From Fidelibacterota bacterium (GTDB taxonomy: Bacteria > Marinisomatota > Marinisomatia > Marinisomatales > TCS55): DNA of 64,000 nt. The position numbers were made by a program, and so were the translations under genes. The stretch covers positions 1 to 64,000 of the forward strand of contig SCKQ01000002.1 in assembly GCA_004124535.1 (NCBI GenBank), written 5' to 3'. Below the pieces are notes generated by a model. That model was not told the DNA's origin and did no database searches. It was given only the letters and a program-made list of their open reading frames with translations. Below, in pieces: positions 18,951-27,041 of the stretch (its first letter is position 1; every line of letters begins with the position of its first letter).

Positions 18951-19935
18951 GTTGACTTCTTTTCCAGCAAACTCCTTTTGGGAAACCGCAGCTTCACTAC
19001 TTGAGGAAAGACAAAAAGTTTTTCTCGCCTTGGTGGCAGAACACACTCAACACTCTCCAGGTACCACCGGTGCAAAATTGCTTGTAGCAAAAGAGTGTGA
19101 TCCCTTGGGAACAATCGGCGGCGGCATTATGGAATACAACCTTATTAAACGAGCGGAAGGGATATTGGATCGGGATAGCTTCACTCCTGAGCTCCAAACA
19201 CTCATCCATAGAAAATCCGGGCCTGGAGAAAAATCAGGAATGATCTGCGCTGGCCAGCAAACCAATCTCTATTATATGTGTGATCCAGAAAAAGATAGTG
19301 AAGATGTAAATAAAATTTCACGACTTTTAAGCGAAAATCGATCTGCTAAGTTGTCGATCGATCGATCTGGTATGGTTGTTCAAGAACAACCGCCAAATCT
19401 TAACCAGAATCAAATCAAATTATCTGTCAATGGCGAGAAATGGCTGTACGAAGAGCAACTTTTAAATTTCAATAGAATTGCTATTATCGGTGGTGGACAT
19501 TGCTCTCTTGCATTATCTCGTTTGATGAAGCAAATTGGTTTTAATGTAAGTGTATTTGATACTCGTGAAAATGTATCCACTATCAAAGAAAACACGTATG
19601 CAAACACAGTCCAAATCGTTGATGATTTTTGCGGATCAGCAGCATTAATAGAATTCCCTGAATTGACGTTTGTTGTGGTTATGACCACAGATGTGGTTTC
19701 AGATGTCCGAGGTGTTTTGGGAGCAATTGATTTACCTTTTCCATTTATTGGCGTAATGGGTAGTCAATCAAAAATAGCTGAGATTAACAAACAACTCACG
19801 AAAGAAGGCATCACAAAAGATCAATTGAAACGCCTTACTGCGCCTGTGGGCATACCCATGGTTAGTAATACACCAGAAGAAATTGCCGTTAGCGTTGCAG
19901 CACAGATACTTCAGTATAAAAACTCAACCAGCTAA
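18943..19935 (+). CDS. xdhC: XdhC-family molybdenum cofactor insertion/sulfuration chaperone
   Basis: About 330 residues. XdhC proteins bind molybdenum cofactor, promote its sulfuration and insert it into xanthine dehydrogenase. The N-terminal XdhC/CoxI motif appears as TQHSPGTTGAKLLV and GGGIMEYNL, and the C-terminal Rossmann-like domain starts IAIIGGGHCSLALSRLM (about 180-196), followed by FIGVMGSQSKIAE. No ATG is available: TTG at 18943 or TTG at 18952 are the candidates, with GAGGA at 18936-18940 favouring either imperfectly. The gene overlaps xdhB's stop, as expected for a dedicated chaperone. Confidence 0.92.
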   Translation: MFELTSFPANSFWETAASLLEERQKVFLALVAEHTQHSPGTTGAKLLVAKECDPLGTIGGGIMEYNLIKRAEGILDRDSFTPELQTLIHRKSGPGEKSGMICAGQQTNLYYMCDPEKDSEDVNKISRLLSENRSAKLSIDRSGMVVQEQPPNLNQNQIKLSVNGEKWLYEEQLLNFNRIAIIGGGHCSLALSRLMKQIGFNVSVFDTRENVSTIKENTYANTVQIVDDFCGSAALIEFPELTFVVVMTTDVVSDVRGVLGAIDLPFPFIGVMGSQSKIAEINKQLTKEGITKDQLKRLTAPVGIPMVSNTPEEIAVSVAAQILQYKNSTS

Positions 19936-19939
19936 ATAG

Positions 19940-21298
19940 ATGTCACATTCTCCTGACCTAGCGATAACCAGCCAGAGAGTCATCACACCTGATGGAGAAA
20001 AAGCAGCTGCAGTTCTTATCAAAGATGAAAAAATATTGGATGTTCTGCCGATCGATGATATTCAGAATGATTGCCCGATTGAAGATATGGGTAATGATGT
20101 GGTTATGCCGGGGTTGGTGGATGTACATGTTCACATAAACGAACCGGGAAGAACCGATTGGGAAGGGTTCGAAACTGCAACCAAAGCTGCTTGCGCTGGA
20201 GGTATTACTACTCTTGTTGATATGCCACTAAACTGTAACCCTGTAACGACAAATATGGAGGCTTTCAATGCAAAAATAACATCGACTCAAAAAAAATTAT
20301 GGGTCGATTGTGGGTTTTATGGCGGTCTGATTCCGGATAATCTGCATGAGATTGAGTCATTAGCTAAAGCAGGTGTTTTAGGATTCAAAGCGTTTATGAG
20401 TCATTCGGGTATCGATGAATTCCCAAAAGTATCAGAGCAAAATTTACGCGATGTATTATTCATCCTCGCCAAACATAATCTGCCACTTCTGGTTCATGCT
20501 GAACTTGAGGATGGCGATATTACAACAGATGATCTTATTACGTATGAAAGCTATATGGCTACCAGGCCAAAATCTTGGGAAAATAATGCAATCAAACTTT
20601 TGATTAGCTTATGTGCAGAGTTTCAAACACCCATACACATTGTTCACTTATCCTCATCAGAGATATTGAATGAAATTTCCTCAGCCAGGGAAAACGGATT
20701 GCCAATTACAGTGGAAACATGCCCCCACTATCTCCATTTTACTGCAGAAAAAATAGCAGATGGTGATACCAGATTTAAATGTGCCCCACCCATCAGAGAT
20801 GCTAATAATAGAGAACAACTTTGGCGAGGCTTGAAATCTGGAATTATCGATTTTATTACATCTGACCATTCGCCTTGTCAACCTGAATTAAAAAAATTGT
20901 CTGAAGGAAGGTTTGATAAAGCCTGGGGTGGAATTTCTTCCATGCAGTTAACTTTGTCAATCATCTGGTCGGAATGTAAAAATGAAGGCTTATCATTGGC
21001 CCAATTAACAAACTGGTTGTGCGATGCTCCTGCTAAATTTATTGGAATGGACGATTGTAAAGGTCAAATTTCACCTGGCAAAGATGCTGACATCACTTGT
21101 TGGGATCCAGATGAATCTTTTTTAGTTGAGCCTGCAATGATACATTGCAAACACAAGTTGACGCCTTATAATGGTGAGCAATTATTTGGCGTTGTAAAAA
21201 AGACCTTTCTCAGGGGAAACAAAATCTTTGATAATAATCGTTTCACAAATGGTCCTCTCGGAAAACCACTTTATAGCAGTTATGACAAAAAAAACTAA
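19940..21298 (+). CDS. allB: Allantoinase
   Basis: 452 residues of the cyclic amidohydrolase family. Metal ligands are visible as His63 and His65 (VDVHVHINEPGRTDWEGF), the lysine to be carbamylated Lys150 (GFKAFMSHSG), His186 (LLVHAELEDG), His236 (IHIVHLSSSE) and Asp309 (FITSDHSPC). The HINEPGRTDWEGF and MPLNCNP segments separate it from dihydroorotase and dihydropyrimidinase. It opens the hydantoin ring of allantoin to give allantoate, which the next gene's product uses. It starts 4 nt after xdhC, and its end overlaps the allantoicase start. Confidence 0.95.
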   Translation: MSHSPDLAITSQRVITPDGEKAAAVLIKDEKILDVLPIDDIQNDCPIEDMGNDVVMPGLVDVHVHINEPGRTDWEGFETATKAACAGGITTLVDMPLNCNPVTTNMEAFNAKITSTQKKLWVDCGFYGGLIPDNLHEIESLAKAGVLGFKAFMSHSGIDEFPKVSEQNLRDVLFILAKHNLPLLVHAELEDGDITTDDLITYESYMATRPKSWENNAIKLLISLCAEFQTPIHIVHLSSSEILNEISSARENGLPITVETCPHYLHFTAEKIADGDTRFKCAPPIRDANNREQLWRGLKSGIIDFITSDHSPCQPELKKLSEGRFDKAWGGISSMQLTLSIIWSECKNEGLSLAQLTNWLCDAPAKFIGMDDCKGQISPGKDADITCWDPDESFLVEPAMIHCKHKLTPYNGEQLFGVVKKTFLRGNKIFDNNRFTNGPLGKPLYSSYDKKN

Positions 21299-22271
21299 AC
21301 AAACACTTACAGACCTAGCATCAGAAGCAAATGGTAGCCGTGCCTTGTTAGCCAGCGACGAATTTTTCGCCCCAAAAGAAAACCTGCTAAAGGCGGGGCG
21401 CGGGGAATTCATTCCCAAAAAATATACCGATCATGGCAAATGGATGGATGGATGGGAAACTCGCAGAAAGAGATCTGAAGGACATGATTGGTGCATAATT
21501 CGGCTTGGAAAGCCTGGAATAATTAAAGAATTAGATATTGACACCAACCATTTTGTTGGTAATTATCCATCTTACGCCTCAGTGGATGCATGCCAGTTGC
21601 CATATTATTCATCATTCGAAGGATTAACAGATCTTGAACATGATTGGATTGAGATCCTTCCTAAATCAGAACTTTCAGGTGATTCACAAAATCTGTTTAC
21701 TATAGAATTTGATAAACAGTTTACCCACCTCCGCCTCAATATATATCCAGATGGCGGAGTGGCTCGTTTAAAGGTCTATGGACATGAAGAACATCTTGAT
21801 AGCAAAAAGGATTGGTTCGATGCGGCCGCTGCTGAAAATGGGGGACGGGCTCTCGCATGCAGCGATATGCATTTCGGTGAAATGCAAAACATTATCAAAT
21901 CTGGAACAGCAATCGACATGAGTGACGGCTGGGAAACAAGACGAAGAAGAGGCCCCGGACATGATTGGGTTATCATTAAACTTGGTACTGCTAGTGAGAT
22001 TGAACAAATTGTAGTGGATACACTGCACTTCAAAGGAAATTTTCCTGATTCATGTTCAATTGAAGGATGTTTTGAGCCCAATGCCAATAGTGAAACCATT
22101 CTCCTAGACAATGTTGCCTGGATGGAAATCCTGCCAAAAAACAAGCTTAAAAGTCACACAGAACATATTTTTAATATTGAACTGAAAAATTCAGGTCTAT
22201 ACACTCACTTACGATTAAATATTTTCCCCGATGGGGGTGTGAGCCGATTAAGAATTCTGGCCGCTCTATAA
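21282..22271 (+). CDS. alc: Allantoicase
   Basis: About 329 residues from the ATG at 21282, inside the last codons of allB. The protein is an internal duplication, as in all allantoicases: repeat one has DGWETRRKRSEGHDWCIIRLG, and repeat two has DGWETRRRRGPGHDWVIIKLG, each followed by an ...D..HF.GN(Y/F)P segment and an ending HLRLNI(Y/F)PDGGV(A/S)RL. The enzyme splits allantoate into ureidoglycolate and urea. No ureidoglycolate lyase, urease or allantoate amidohydrolase gene is seen in the window, so the fate of the products must be settled elsewhere. Confidence 0.96.
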   Translation: MTKKTKQTLTDLASEANGSRALLASDEFFAPKENLLKAGRGEFIPKKYTDHGKWMDGWETRRKRSEGHDWCIIRLGKPGIIKELDIDTNHFVGNYPSYASVDACQLPYYSSFEGLTDLEHDWIEILPKSELSGDSQNLFTIEFDKQFTHLRLNIYPDGGVARLKVYGHEEHLDSKKDWFDAAAAENGGRALACSDMHFGEMQNIIKSGTAIDMSDGWETRRRRGPGHDWVIIKLGTASEIEQIVVDTLHFKGNFPDSCSIEGCFEPNANSETILLDNVAWMEILPKNKLKSHTEHIFNIELKNSGLYTHLRLNIFPDGGVSRLRILAAL

Positions 22272-22308
22272 CCTGATAATCATCAACCATTTCTGATTAC
22301 AATTTAAT

Positions 22309-22815
22309 ATGACATTAAAAGAATTGAATAACTTACCCGAAAACGAAGTGTTGAAACAGTTTTCAATCTGCTGTGGAGCATCCAAATGGACGGAACAAAT
22401 GATAAACAGTTGTCCTTTTCAAAATAAAAATGAACTATTAAAAATGGCAGAAGAAACCTGGTTTTCCCTATCCGGCCAAGACTGGCTCGAGGCATTTTCT
22501 CACCATCCAAAAATCGGTAATATCAGATCTCTGCAATCAAAATTCCAGAAAACCGCTAAATTGTCTGAATCTGAACAGAAAAGCATTAGCCATGTTTCAG
22601 AAGACATATTAAAAGAGATTGCAGAAGGAAATCAATTGTACGAAAAAAAATTCGGATATATTTTTATTGTTTGTGCAACAGGTAAAACAGCCGAAGAAAT
22701 GTTAGCACTTTTAAATGAAAGACTGAAGAACGATCCAGAAGCTGAACTGTTGATCGCAGCCAAAGAACAAAATAAAATTACCAGACTACGGCTGGAAAAA
22801 TTATTAGACCTATGA
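22309..22815 (+). CDS. uraD: 2-oxo-4-hydroxy-4-carboxy-5-ureidoimidazoline (OHCU) decarboxylase
   Basis: 168 residues, the usual single-domain length. The active-site segment WLEAFSHHPKIGN (Glu61 and the His65/His66 pair) is intact, as are FGYIFIVCATGKTAEEML and the C-terminal KITRLRLEKLL helix. The enzyme decarboxylates OHCU, the product of HIU hydrolase, to S-allantoin. It ends 4 nt into the DUF6986 gene (ATGA overlap), so the two are probably coupled. Confidence 0.95.
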   Translation: MTLKELNNLPENEVLKQFSICCGASKWTEQMINSCPFQNKNELLKMAEETWFSLSGQDWLEAFSHHPKIGNIRSLQSKFQKTAKLSESEQKSISHVSEDILKEIAEGNQLYEKKFGYIFIVCATGKTAEEMLALLNERLKNDPEAELLIAAKEQNKITRLRLEKLLDL

Positions 22816-24251
22816 AATTATCATTAGATCCTACAACCATAGAATTGGTTTCTGCTCACCTTAAAACTGCCAATAGCCATTTCAATAGGTCTCACCCAGG
22901 CGAATCTACCGATAGACAGCCTGTCCATACAGTGTATGGGGGAGCACATATATTTCGAGCGGGGACATCAGAGAAAATGGCCGCTTCAGCCCTTAAACAT
23001 TTGAAGGTATACGCTCCAAACTTTGTTGTATTCGCAAAAGTTCTTGAATTAAATGGCCATGAAAATCTACCGGAAAAAGATGAAGAAATTTCCACCCTTG
23101 CAGATCAATTAAATACTGATCCAGATGCTGTCCATGAAAAGAATAAGGCCGCATTTTTTGCTTATACTGTATATCAACGGGTATTGAATAAATTGAGACA
23201 TGCACCTGTAGAGGATTTCCGAATCGATTTCGAAGATGGGTTTGGATATCGTCCCGATGAAGAGGAAGATCTATACGCCGTTGGGACCGCTGAAGAAGTA
23301 GCAAAAGGAATGGCAGAAAATTCACTCCCGCCATTTATCGGCATCCGAATTAAACCGCTCACAGAAGAACTTAAAACACGAGCAATCAGAACACTAGATT
23401 TGTTCATAACCACCCTTTTGAATAAAACAAAGGGTGAACTTCCCAAGAATTTTGTAGTCACCCTGCCAAAAATAACTGTTCCGGAACAGGTTAATGCTCT
23501 TGTTCAACTTTTTGATTCCTTGGAAGCAAAAACTGGCCTATCACCCGGATTTCTTAAAATGGAAATCATGATTGAAACACCGCAATCCATTTTGGACAGC
23601 AATGGCAATTCAGGCCTTCCTGCGCTGGTAAACGCAGCAGACGGCAGATGTGTTGCTGCTCATTTTGGTGTCTACGACTATACAGCTTACTCCAACATCA
23701 CTGCAGCATATCAAAGTATGACGCATCCGGTTTGTGACTTTGCGCGACACATGATGCAGGTTGCCCTAGCAGGGTCAGGTATAAGACTCTCCGATGGGGC
23801 AACGAATATCATGCCCATCGGACCTCACCATCCACTTGATAAACAACCATTAACAGCTAGCCAAAAGGAAGAAAACCACAATGTCGTATATCGTGCTTGG
23901 AAACTAAACTACAACAACATTCGCCATTCCCTGAAACATGGGTATTACCAAGGATGGGACTTACACCCAGCACAGCTTCCAATCCGGTATGCTGCAGTTT
24001 ATTCTTTTTTCTTGGAGGGTTTGCCGGCTGCATCACATAGACTAAAATCGTTTATGGAAAAGGCGGCCCAAGCCACTCTGGTAGGTGATGTATTTGATGA
24101 CGCTGCCACTGGTCAGGCGCTACTGAATTATTTCCTCCGTGGAATTAGCTACGGTGCTATTACCGAAGAGGAGACAAAAGCAACTGGTCTTACTCTGGAA
24201 GAAATTCGATCACGATCCTTTACAAAGATTTTACAAGGGAGACAATTATGA
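22812..24251 (+). CDS. DUF6986-type protein, malate synthase/citrate lyase superfamily
   Basis: 479 residues. It resembles the DUF6986 group, often found beside purine degradation genes, and has traits of the HpcH/citrate lyase-beta and malate synthase barrels: RIDFEDGFGYRP (about 137-148; acidic metal site), FLKMEIMIETPQSIL (the Glu strand), an HFGVYDYTAY segment and GWDLHPAQLPIRYAA near the C-terminus, like the closing motif of malate synthases. No enzyme activity is assigned from sequence. It lies between uraD and uraH with 4-nt overlaps on both sides. A reasonable hypothesis is that it uses glyoxylate or another C2/C3 product of ureidoglycolate. Confidence 0.75.
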   Translation: MKLSLDPTTIELVSAHLKTANSHFNRSHPGESTDRQPVHTVYGGAHIFRAGTSEKMAASALKHLKVYAPNFVVFAKVLELNGHENLPEKDEEISTLADQLNTDPDAVHEKNKAAFFAYTVYQRVLNKLRHAPVEDFRIDFEDGFGYRPDEEEDLYAVGTAEEVAKGMAENSLPPFIGIRIKPLTEELKTRAIRTLDLFITTLLNKTKGELPKNFVVTLPKITVPEQVNALVQLFDSLEAKTGLSPGFLKMEIMIETPQSILDSNGNSGLPALVNAADGRCVAAHFGVYDYTAYSNITAAYQSMTHPVCDFARHMMQVALAGSGIRLSDGATNIMPIGPHHPLDKQPLTASQKEENHNVVYRAWKLNYNNIRHSLKHGYYQGWDLHPAQLPIRYAAVYSFFLEGLPAASHRLKSFMEKAAQATLVGDVFDDAATGQALLNYFLRGISYGAITEEETKATGLTLEEIRSRSFTKILQGRQL

Positions 24252-24595
24252 ACAGTCCAATCACTACACATGTACTCGATACTGCTCTTGGATGTCCGGC
24301 AATAGAGATCCATGCGGTACTGGAAGTGTTGAGCAAGTTAGAAACATGGGAAACCGTGGGAGAGGGCCACACCGATGCTGATGGCAGAATCAACAATTTG
24401 TTACCTGACAACAAACCAATTTCGCCTGGTACTTATCGACTGACATTTGATGTCTCTCCTTACTTTCAATCTCAAAATGTGGATAGTTTGTATTCCGCCA
24501 TCCCGATTGTATTTACCATTAATAATCCGGAACAGCATTACCATGTTCCTCTATTACTAAATCCGTTTGGGTACTCAACCTACAAAGGCAGTTGA
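24248..24595 (+). CDS. uraH: 5-hydroxyisourate hydrolase (transthyretin-like)
   Basis: 115 residues. The N-terminal THVLDTALGCPA motif with the catalytic His, a central DADGRI with the conserved Arg, and a C-terminal HYHVPLLLNPFGYSTYKGS match HIU hydrolases. The family's usual closing tetrapeptide is YRGS; here it is YKGS. It hydrolyses 5-hydroxyisourate, formed by urate oxidation, to OHCU, the substrate of UraD. The start overlaps the previous stop (ATGA), and the next gene begins about 6 nt downstream. Confidence 0.95.
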   Translation: MNSPITTHVLDTALGCPAIEIHAVLEVLSKLETWETVGEGHTDADGRINNLLPDNKPISPGTYRLTFDVSPYFQSQNVDSLYSAIPIVFTINNPEQHYHVPLLLNPFGYSTYKGS

Positions 24596-24600
24596 TAGAA

Positions 24601-25416
24601 ATGGAATGGTACCAAATTCACGCGTTACTGAACTTGCTCTTTCGCTGGTTTCATGTAATAGCTGGCATTGCTTGGATAGGGCAAACCTTTTTGTTTAACT
24701 GGATGGAAAAAACCTTACCCAAGGAAATTGATCCAAATGCCGACAATAATGTGTCCGGGCAGCTTTGGATGGTTCATGGCGGTGGCTTCTACTATGTTGA
24801 AAAACAGAAAATTCCAAAGCTCATGCCCCAGACACTTCACTGGTTCAAATGGGAATCTGCGCTCACTTGGATCAGCGGTATGTTTCTGCTTATCATTGTT
24901 TATTACATGGGCGGACTTATGTTAGAGGCAGGTACAGAAATGACTGATTCAACTGCGAATATAATCGGTTTAGGTACTTTGTTATTTAGTTACGCCGTCT
25001 ATTATTTACTTTGGTCATCTCCACTGGGGAAAAATGAAATAGTAGGTTCAACTATATCTTTTCTTTTGACCATAGCACTTTTTATCGGACTAGATCAGAT
25101 ATTCAGCTCAAGAGCTGCCATGATGCATATTGGCGCTGCATTTGGCACGATCATGACCGCCAATGTCTGGATGATTATTCTTCCTGCTCAGCGTCAAATG
25201 ATTGCTGCAACTGAAAAGGGTGAAAGACCTGATATGTCCCTGGCTGGAAAAGCCAGGCGCTGCTCCAAACATAATACCTATATGTCAATTCCTGTCATTT
25301 TCATCATGATCAGTAATCACTTTCCTGTCACAACTTACGGGAATAGCCATAACTGGCTTGTATTAGGTATTTTCATTCTACTTGGCTGGTTGGCAGCGAA
25401 GTGGATGCGAGGTTAA
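24601..25416 (+). CDS. puuD: Membrane urate hydroxylase (PuuD-type, no cytochrome c domain)
   Basis: 272 residues from the ATG at 24601; an in-frame TTG 9 nt earlier is less likely. The protein is almost all membrane helices (about eight), with the PuuD/DUF989 hallmarks RWFHVIAGIAWIGQTFLFNW, MVHGGGFYYVEK and HWFKWESALTW. PuuD proteins oxidise urate to 5-hydroxyisourate at the inner membrane; in the characterised Agrobacterium form a C-terminal cytochrome c domain carries the electrons. Here the protein stops after the last helix (LVLGIFILLGWLAAKWMRG) and contains no CxxCH. A separate acceptor must therefore exist. It is the last gene of the purine cluster. Confidence 0.85.
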   Translation: MEWYQIHALLNLLFRWFHVIAGIAWIGQTFLFNWMEKTLPKEIDPNADNNVSGQLWMVHGGGFYYVEKQKIPKLMPQTLHWFKWESALTWISGMFLLIIVYYMGGLMLEAGTEMTDSTANIIGLGTLLFSYAVYYLLWSSPLGKNEIVGSTISFLLTIALFIGLDQIFSSRAAMMHIGAAFGTIMTANVWMIILPAQRQMIAATEKGERPDMSLAGKARRCSKHNTYMSIPVIFIMISNHFPVTTYGNSHNWLVLGIFILLGWLAAKWMRG

Positions 25417-25591
25417 GCAATCTCATTTTATTCTTCCCTAAACCTGGGCTTTATTTTTTTTGAATCATTAAAATCATATTGGTTCAATTTGTACTGTATA
25501 TTCTAGTTATTATAATATTTCACCCATTATAAGTGAAGGAGAGATCACGCATATACCGATGATGTTGACTAAATAATCTCATCAATTTTTT

Positions 25592-25630
25592 TAAACAAAG
25601 AACCCTGCCTTGAGTGAGGTTTTTTGTTTA
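25592..25630 (+). terminator. Terminator after the purine cluster
   Basis: An inverted repeat of 13 nt, TAAACAAAGAACC (25592-25604) and GGTTTTTTGTTTA (25618-25630), pairs throughout with one G-T wobble around a 13-nt loop. The right arm contains a run of six T residues, and the left arm is A-rich, so it could act on either strand. It lies in the 257-nt gap after puuD, which otherwise shows nothing recognisable before the promoter. Confidence 0.6.
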
Positions 25631-25660
25631 TTGACATACCCTTTGTCTCTCACCTATCTT
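25631..25660 (+). promoter_or_regulatory. Candidate promoter for the APC permease/selenoprotein operon
   Basis: TTGACA (25631-25636) and TATCTT (25655-25660) are separated by 18 nt. Transcription would begin about 25667, only about 7 nt before the ATG at 25674, and no Shine-Dalgarno sequence is visible, so the mRNA may be nearly leaderless. The terminator hairpin ends directly at the -35 box. Confidence 0.5.
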
Positions 25661-25673
25661 CAAACCCTCTTTT

Positions 25674-27032
25674 ATGCCAACAGGAAAACAACTTTCATTA
25701 AAACGCGATCTCGGACCCATTTCGGGTTATGCTACAATTATTGGTATATTAGTCGGCGCAGGTATTTTTCGCGTTACAGGTGAGGCTGGGGCTGTTGCAG
25801 GCTCAGCTGTTCCTTTAGCCTATCTGCTCTTTGCGCCGATTGTTTTATCCACTGCAATAGCATATAGTGTATTTATGTCTACACCTTTGGGCATGCGCCC
25901 TGGAGGAGCTTATATACATATTTCCCGCACGTTCGGTAATTACTATTTAGGTTTTATAACCATGTGGATGAAGCTGGTTGCTTTTGTCGGTGCTATTTCA
26001 TTCATGTCCACAAGTTTTGGGGAATACATGACTTTCTTTTTTCCAAATCATGATCCGCGTATGTGGGGTACCATAGTACTATTGTTTTTTTATGGTGTCA
26101 ATATTATTGGTATCCGTTATTATGGCCAGTTTCAAACCGCCATGCTCATCGTTCTTATAATAAGTATCCTGATTCTCGTTATTCCTGGTATTCCCGCAAT
26201 TGACTATTCCTATTATGATCCCATATTGCCAAAAGGTTACAATGGATTACTTGCTGCCATGCCCATGCTATTTTTCAGTTATGCCGGATTTGAAACATTA
26301 GCGCAGGTGGCAGGGGAAACAAAAGATCCTACACGAACACTCCCCATGATTTTTATAAAAGGTGTTTTAGCATCTGTATTTATTTTCTTTACCATGTCTT
26401 TTGTGGCATTCGGCGTGCTTCCAGCTGATGTACTGGCATCATCCAATTCTGCCATGGCCGATGTGGCGGCGCAATATCTGCCACCTTGGGGATCATCCAT
26501 TGTTGCGATTGGTGCCATGAGCGCTTTTTTAACCAGCATTAATGGCTCAATACTTGTTCCCTCGCGCATGTTATTTGTTTTCAGCGAAGACAGGCTAATG
26601 CCCAGATCATTAGCATCAGTTCATCCCCAATGGCGTACCCCCTATATCAGTCTTATAATCAGTGCAATTATTTGTACCGCTCTTATATGGAGCCAATCTG
26701 CAAGATATCTGATGAATGCGGGACTTATAGGTATATTTATAATTTATTGTTTCCAAGGCATTGCTTTAATGGCTTTACCCATTGTGAATAAGCGCCTTTA
26801 TAAATCTGCACAATTTCAACTGCCAAAATGGCTATTATATCTTGTAGGAAGTATATCAGCTTTTTCCATGGCATACTTTTTAATTATAACTATTATGGAT
26901 GTTTTTACATTTACAATCGTTGGATTGATTATCGGTACAATTTTATATATTTTGGGAAGATATCAAGGTAAAAAAGAAGGATTTAATTATCATGCACGCA
27001 TGGAACAAGATTACCATTTATTAGATAAATAG
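25674..27032 (+). CDS. APC superfamily amino acid permease
   Basis: 452 residues with about 12 membrane helices. The first helix region, GYATIIGILVGAGIFRVTGEAG, carries the glycine-rich unwound segment typical of amino acid/polyamine/organocation transporters, and FSYAGFETLAQVAGETKDPTRTLP is the conserved helix 6-loop segment. Substrate not readable from sequence; an amino acid is most likely, purine-related compounds possible given the neighbour cluster. It is separated from the purine genes by a terminator and forms a pair with the AhpD-like gene 10 nt downstream. Confidence 0.85.
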   Translation: MPTGKQLSLKRDLGPISGYATIIGILVGAGIFRVTGEAGAVAGSAVPLAYLLFAPIVLSTAIAYSVFMSTPLGMRPGGAYIHISRTFGNYYLGFITMWMKLVAFVGAISFMSTSFGEYMTFFFPNHDPRMWGTIVLLFFYGVNIIGIRYYGQFQTAMLIVLIISILILVIPGIPAIDYSYYDPILPKGYNGLLAAMPMLFFSYAGFETLAQVAGETKDPTRTLPMIFIKGVLASVFIFFTMSFVAFGVLPADVLASSNSAMADVAAQYLPPWGSSIVAIGAMSAFLTSINGSILVPSRMLFVFSEDRLMPRSLASVHPQWRTPYISLIISAIICTALIWSQSARYLMNAGLIGIFIIYCFQGIALMALPIVNKRLYKSAQFQLPKWLLYLVGSISAFSMAYFLIITIMDVFTFTIVGLIIGTILYILGRYQGKKEGFNYHARMEQDYHLLDK

Positions 27033-27041
27033 AAGATATTC

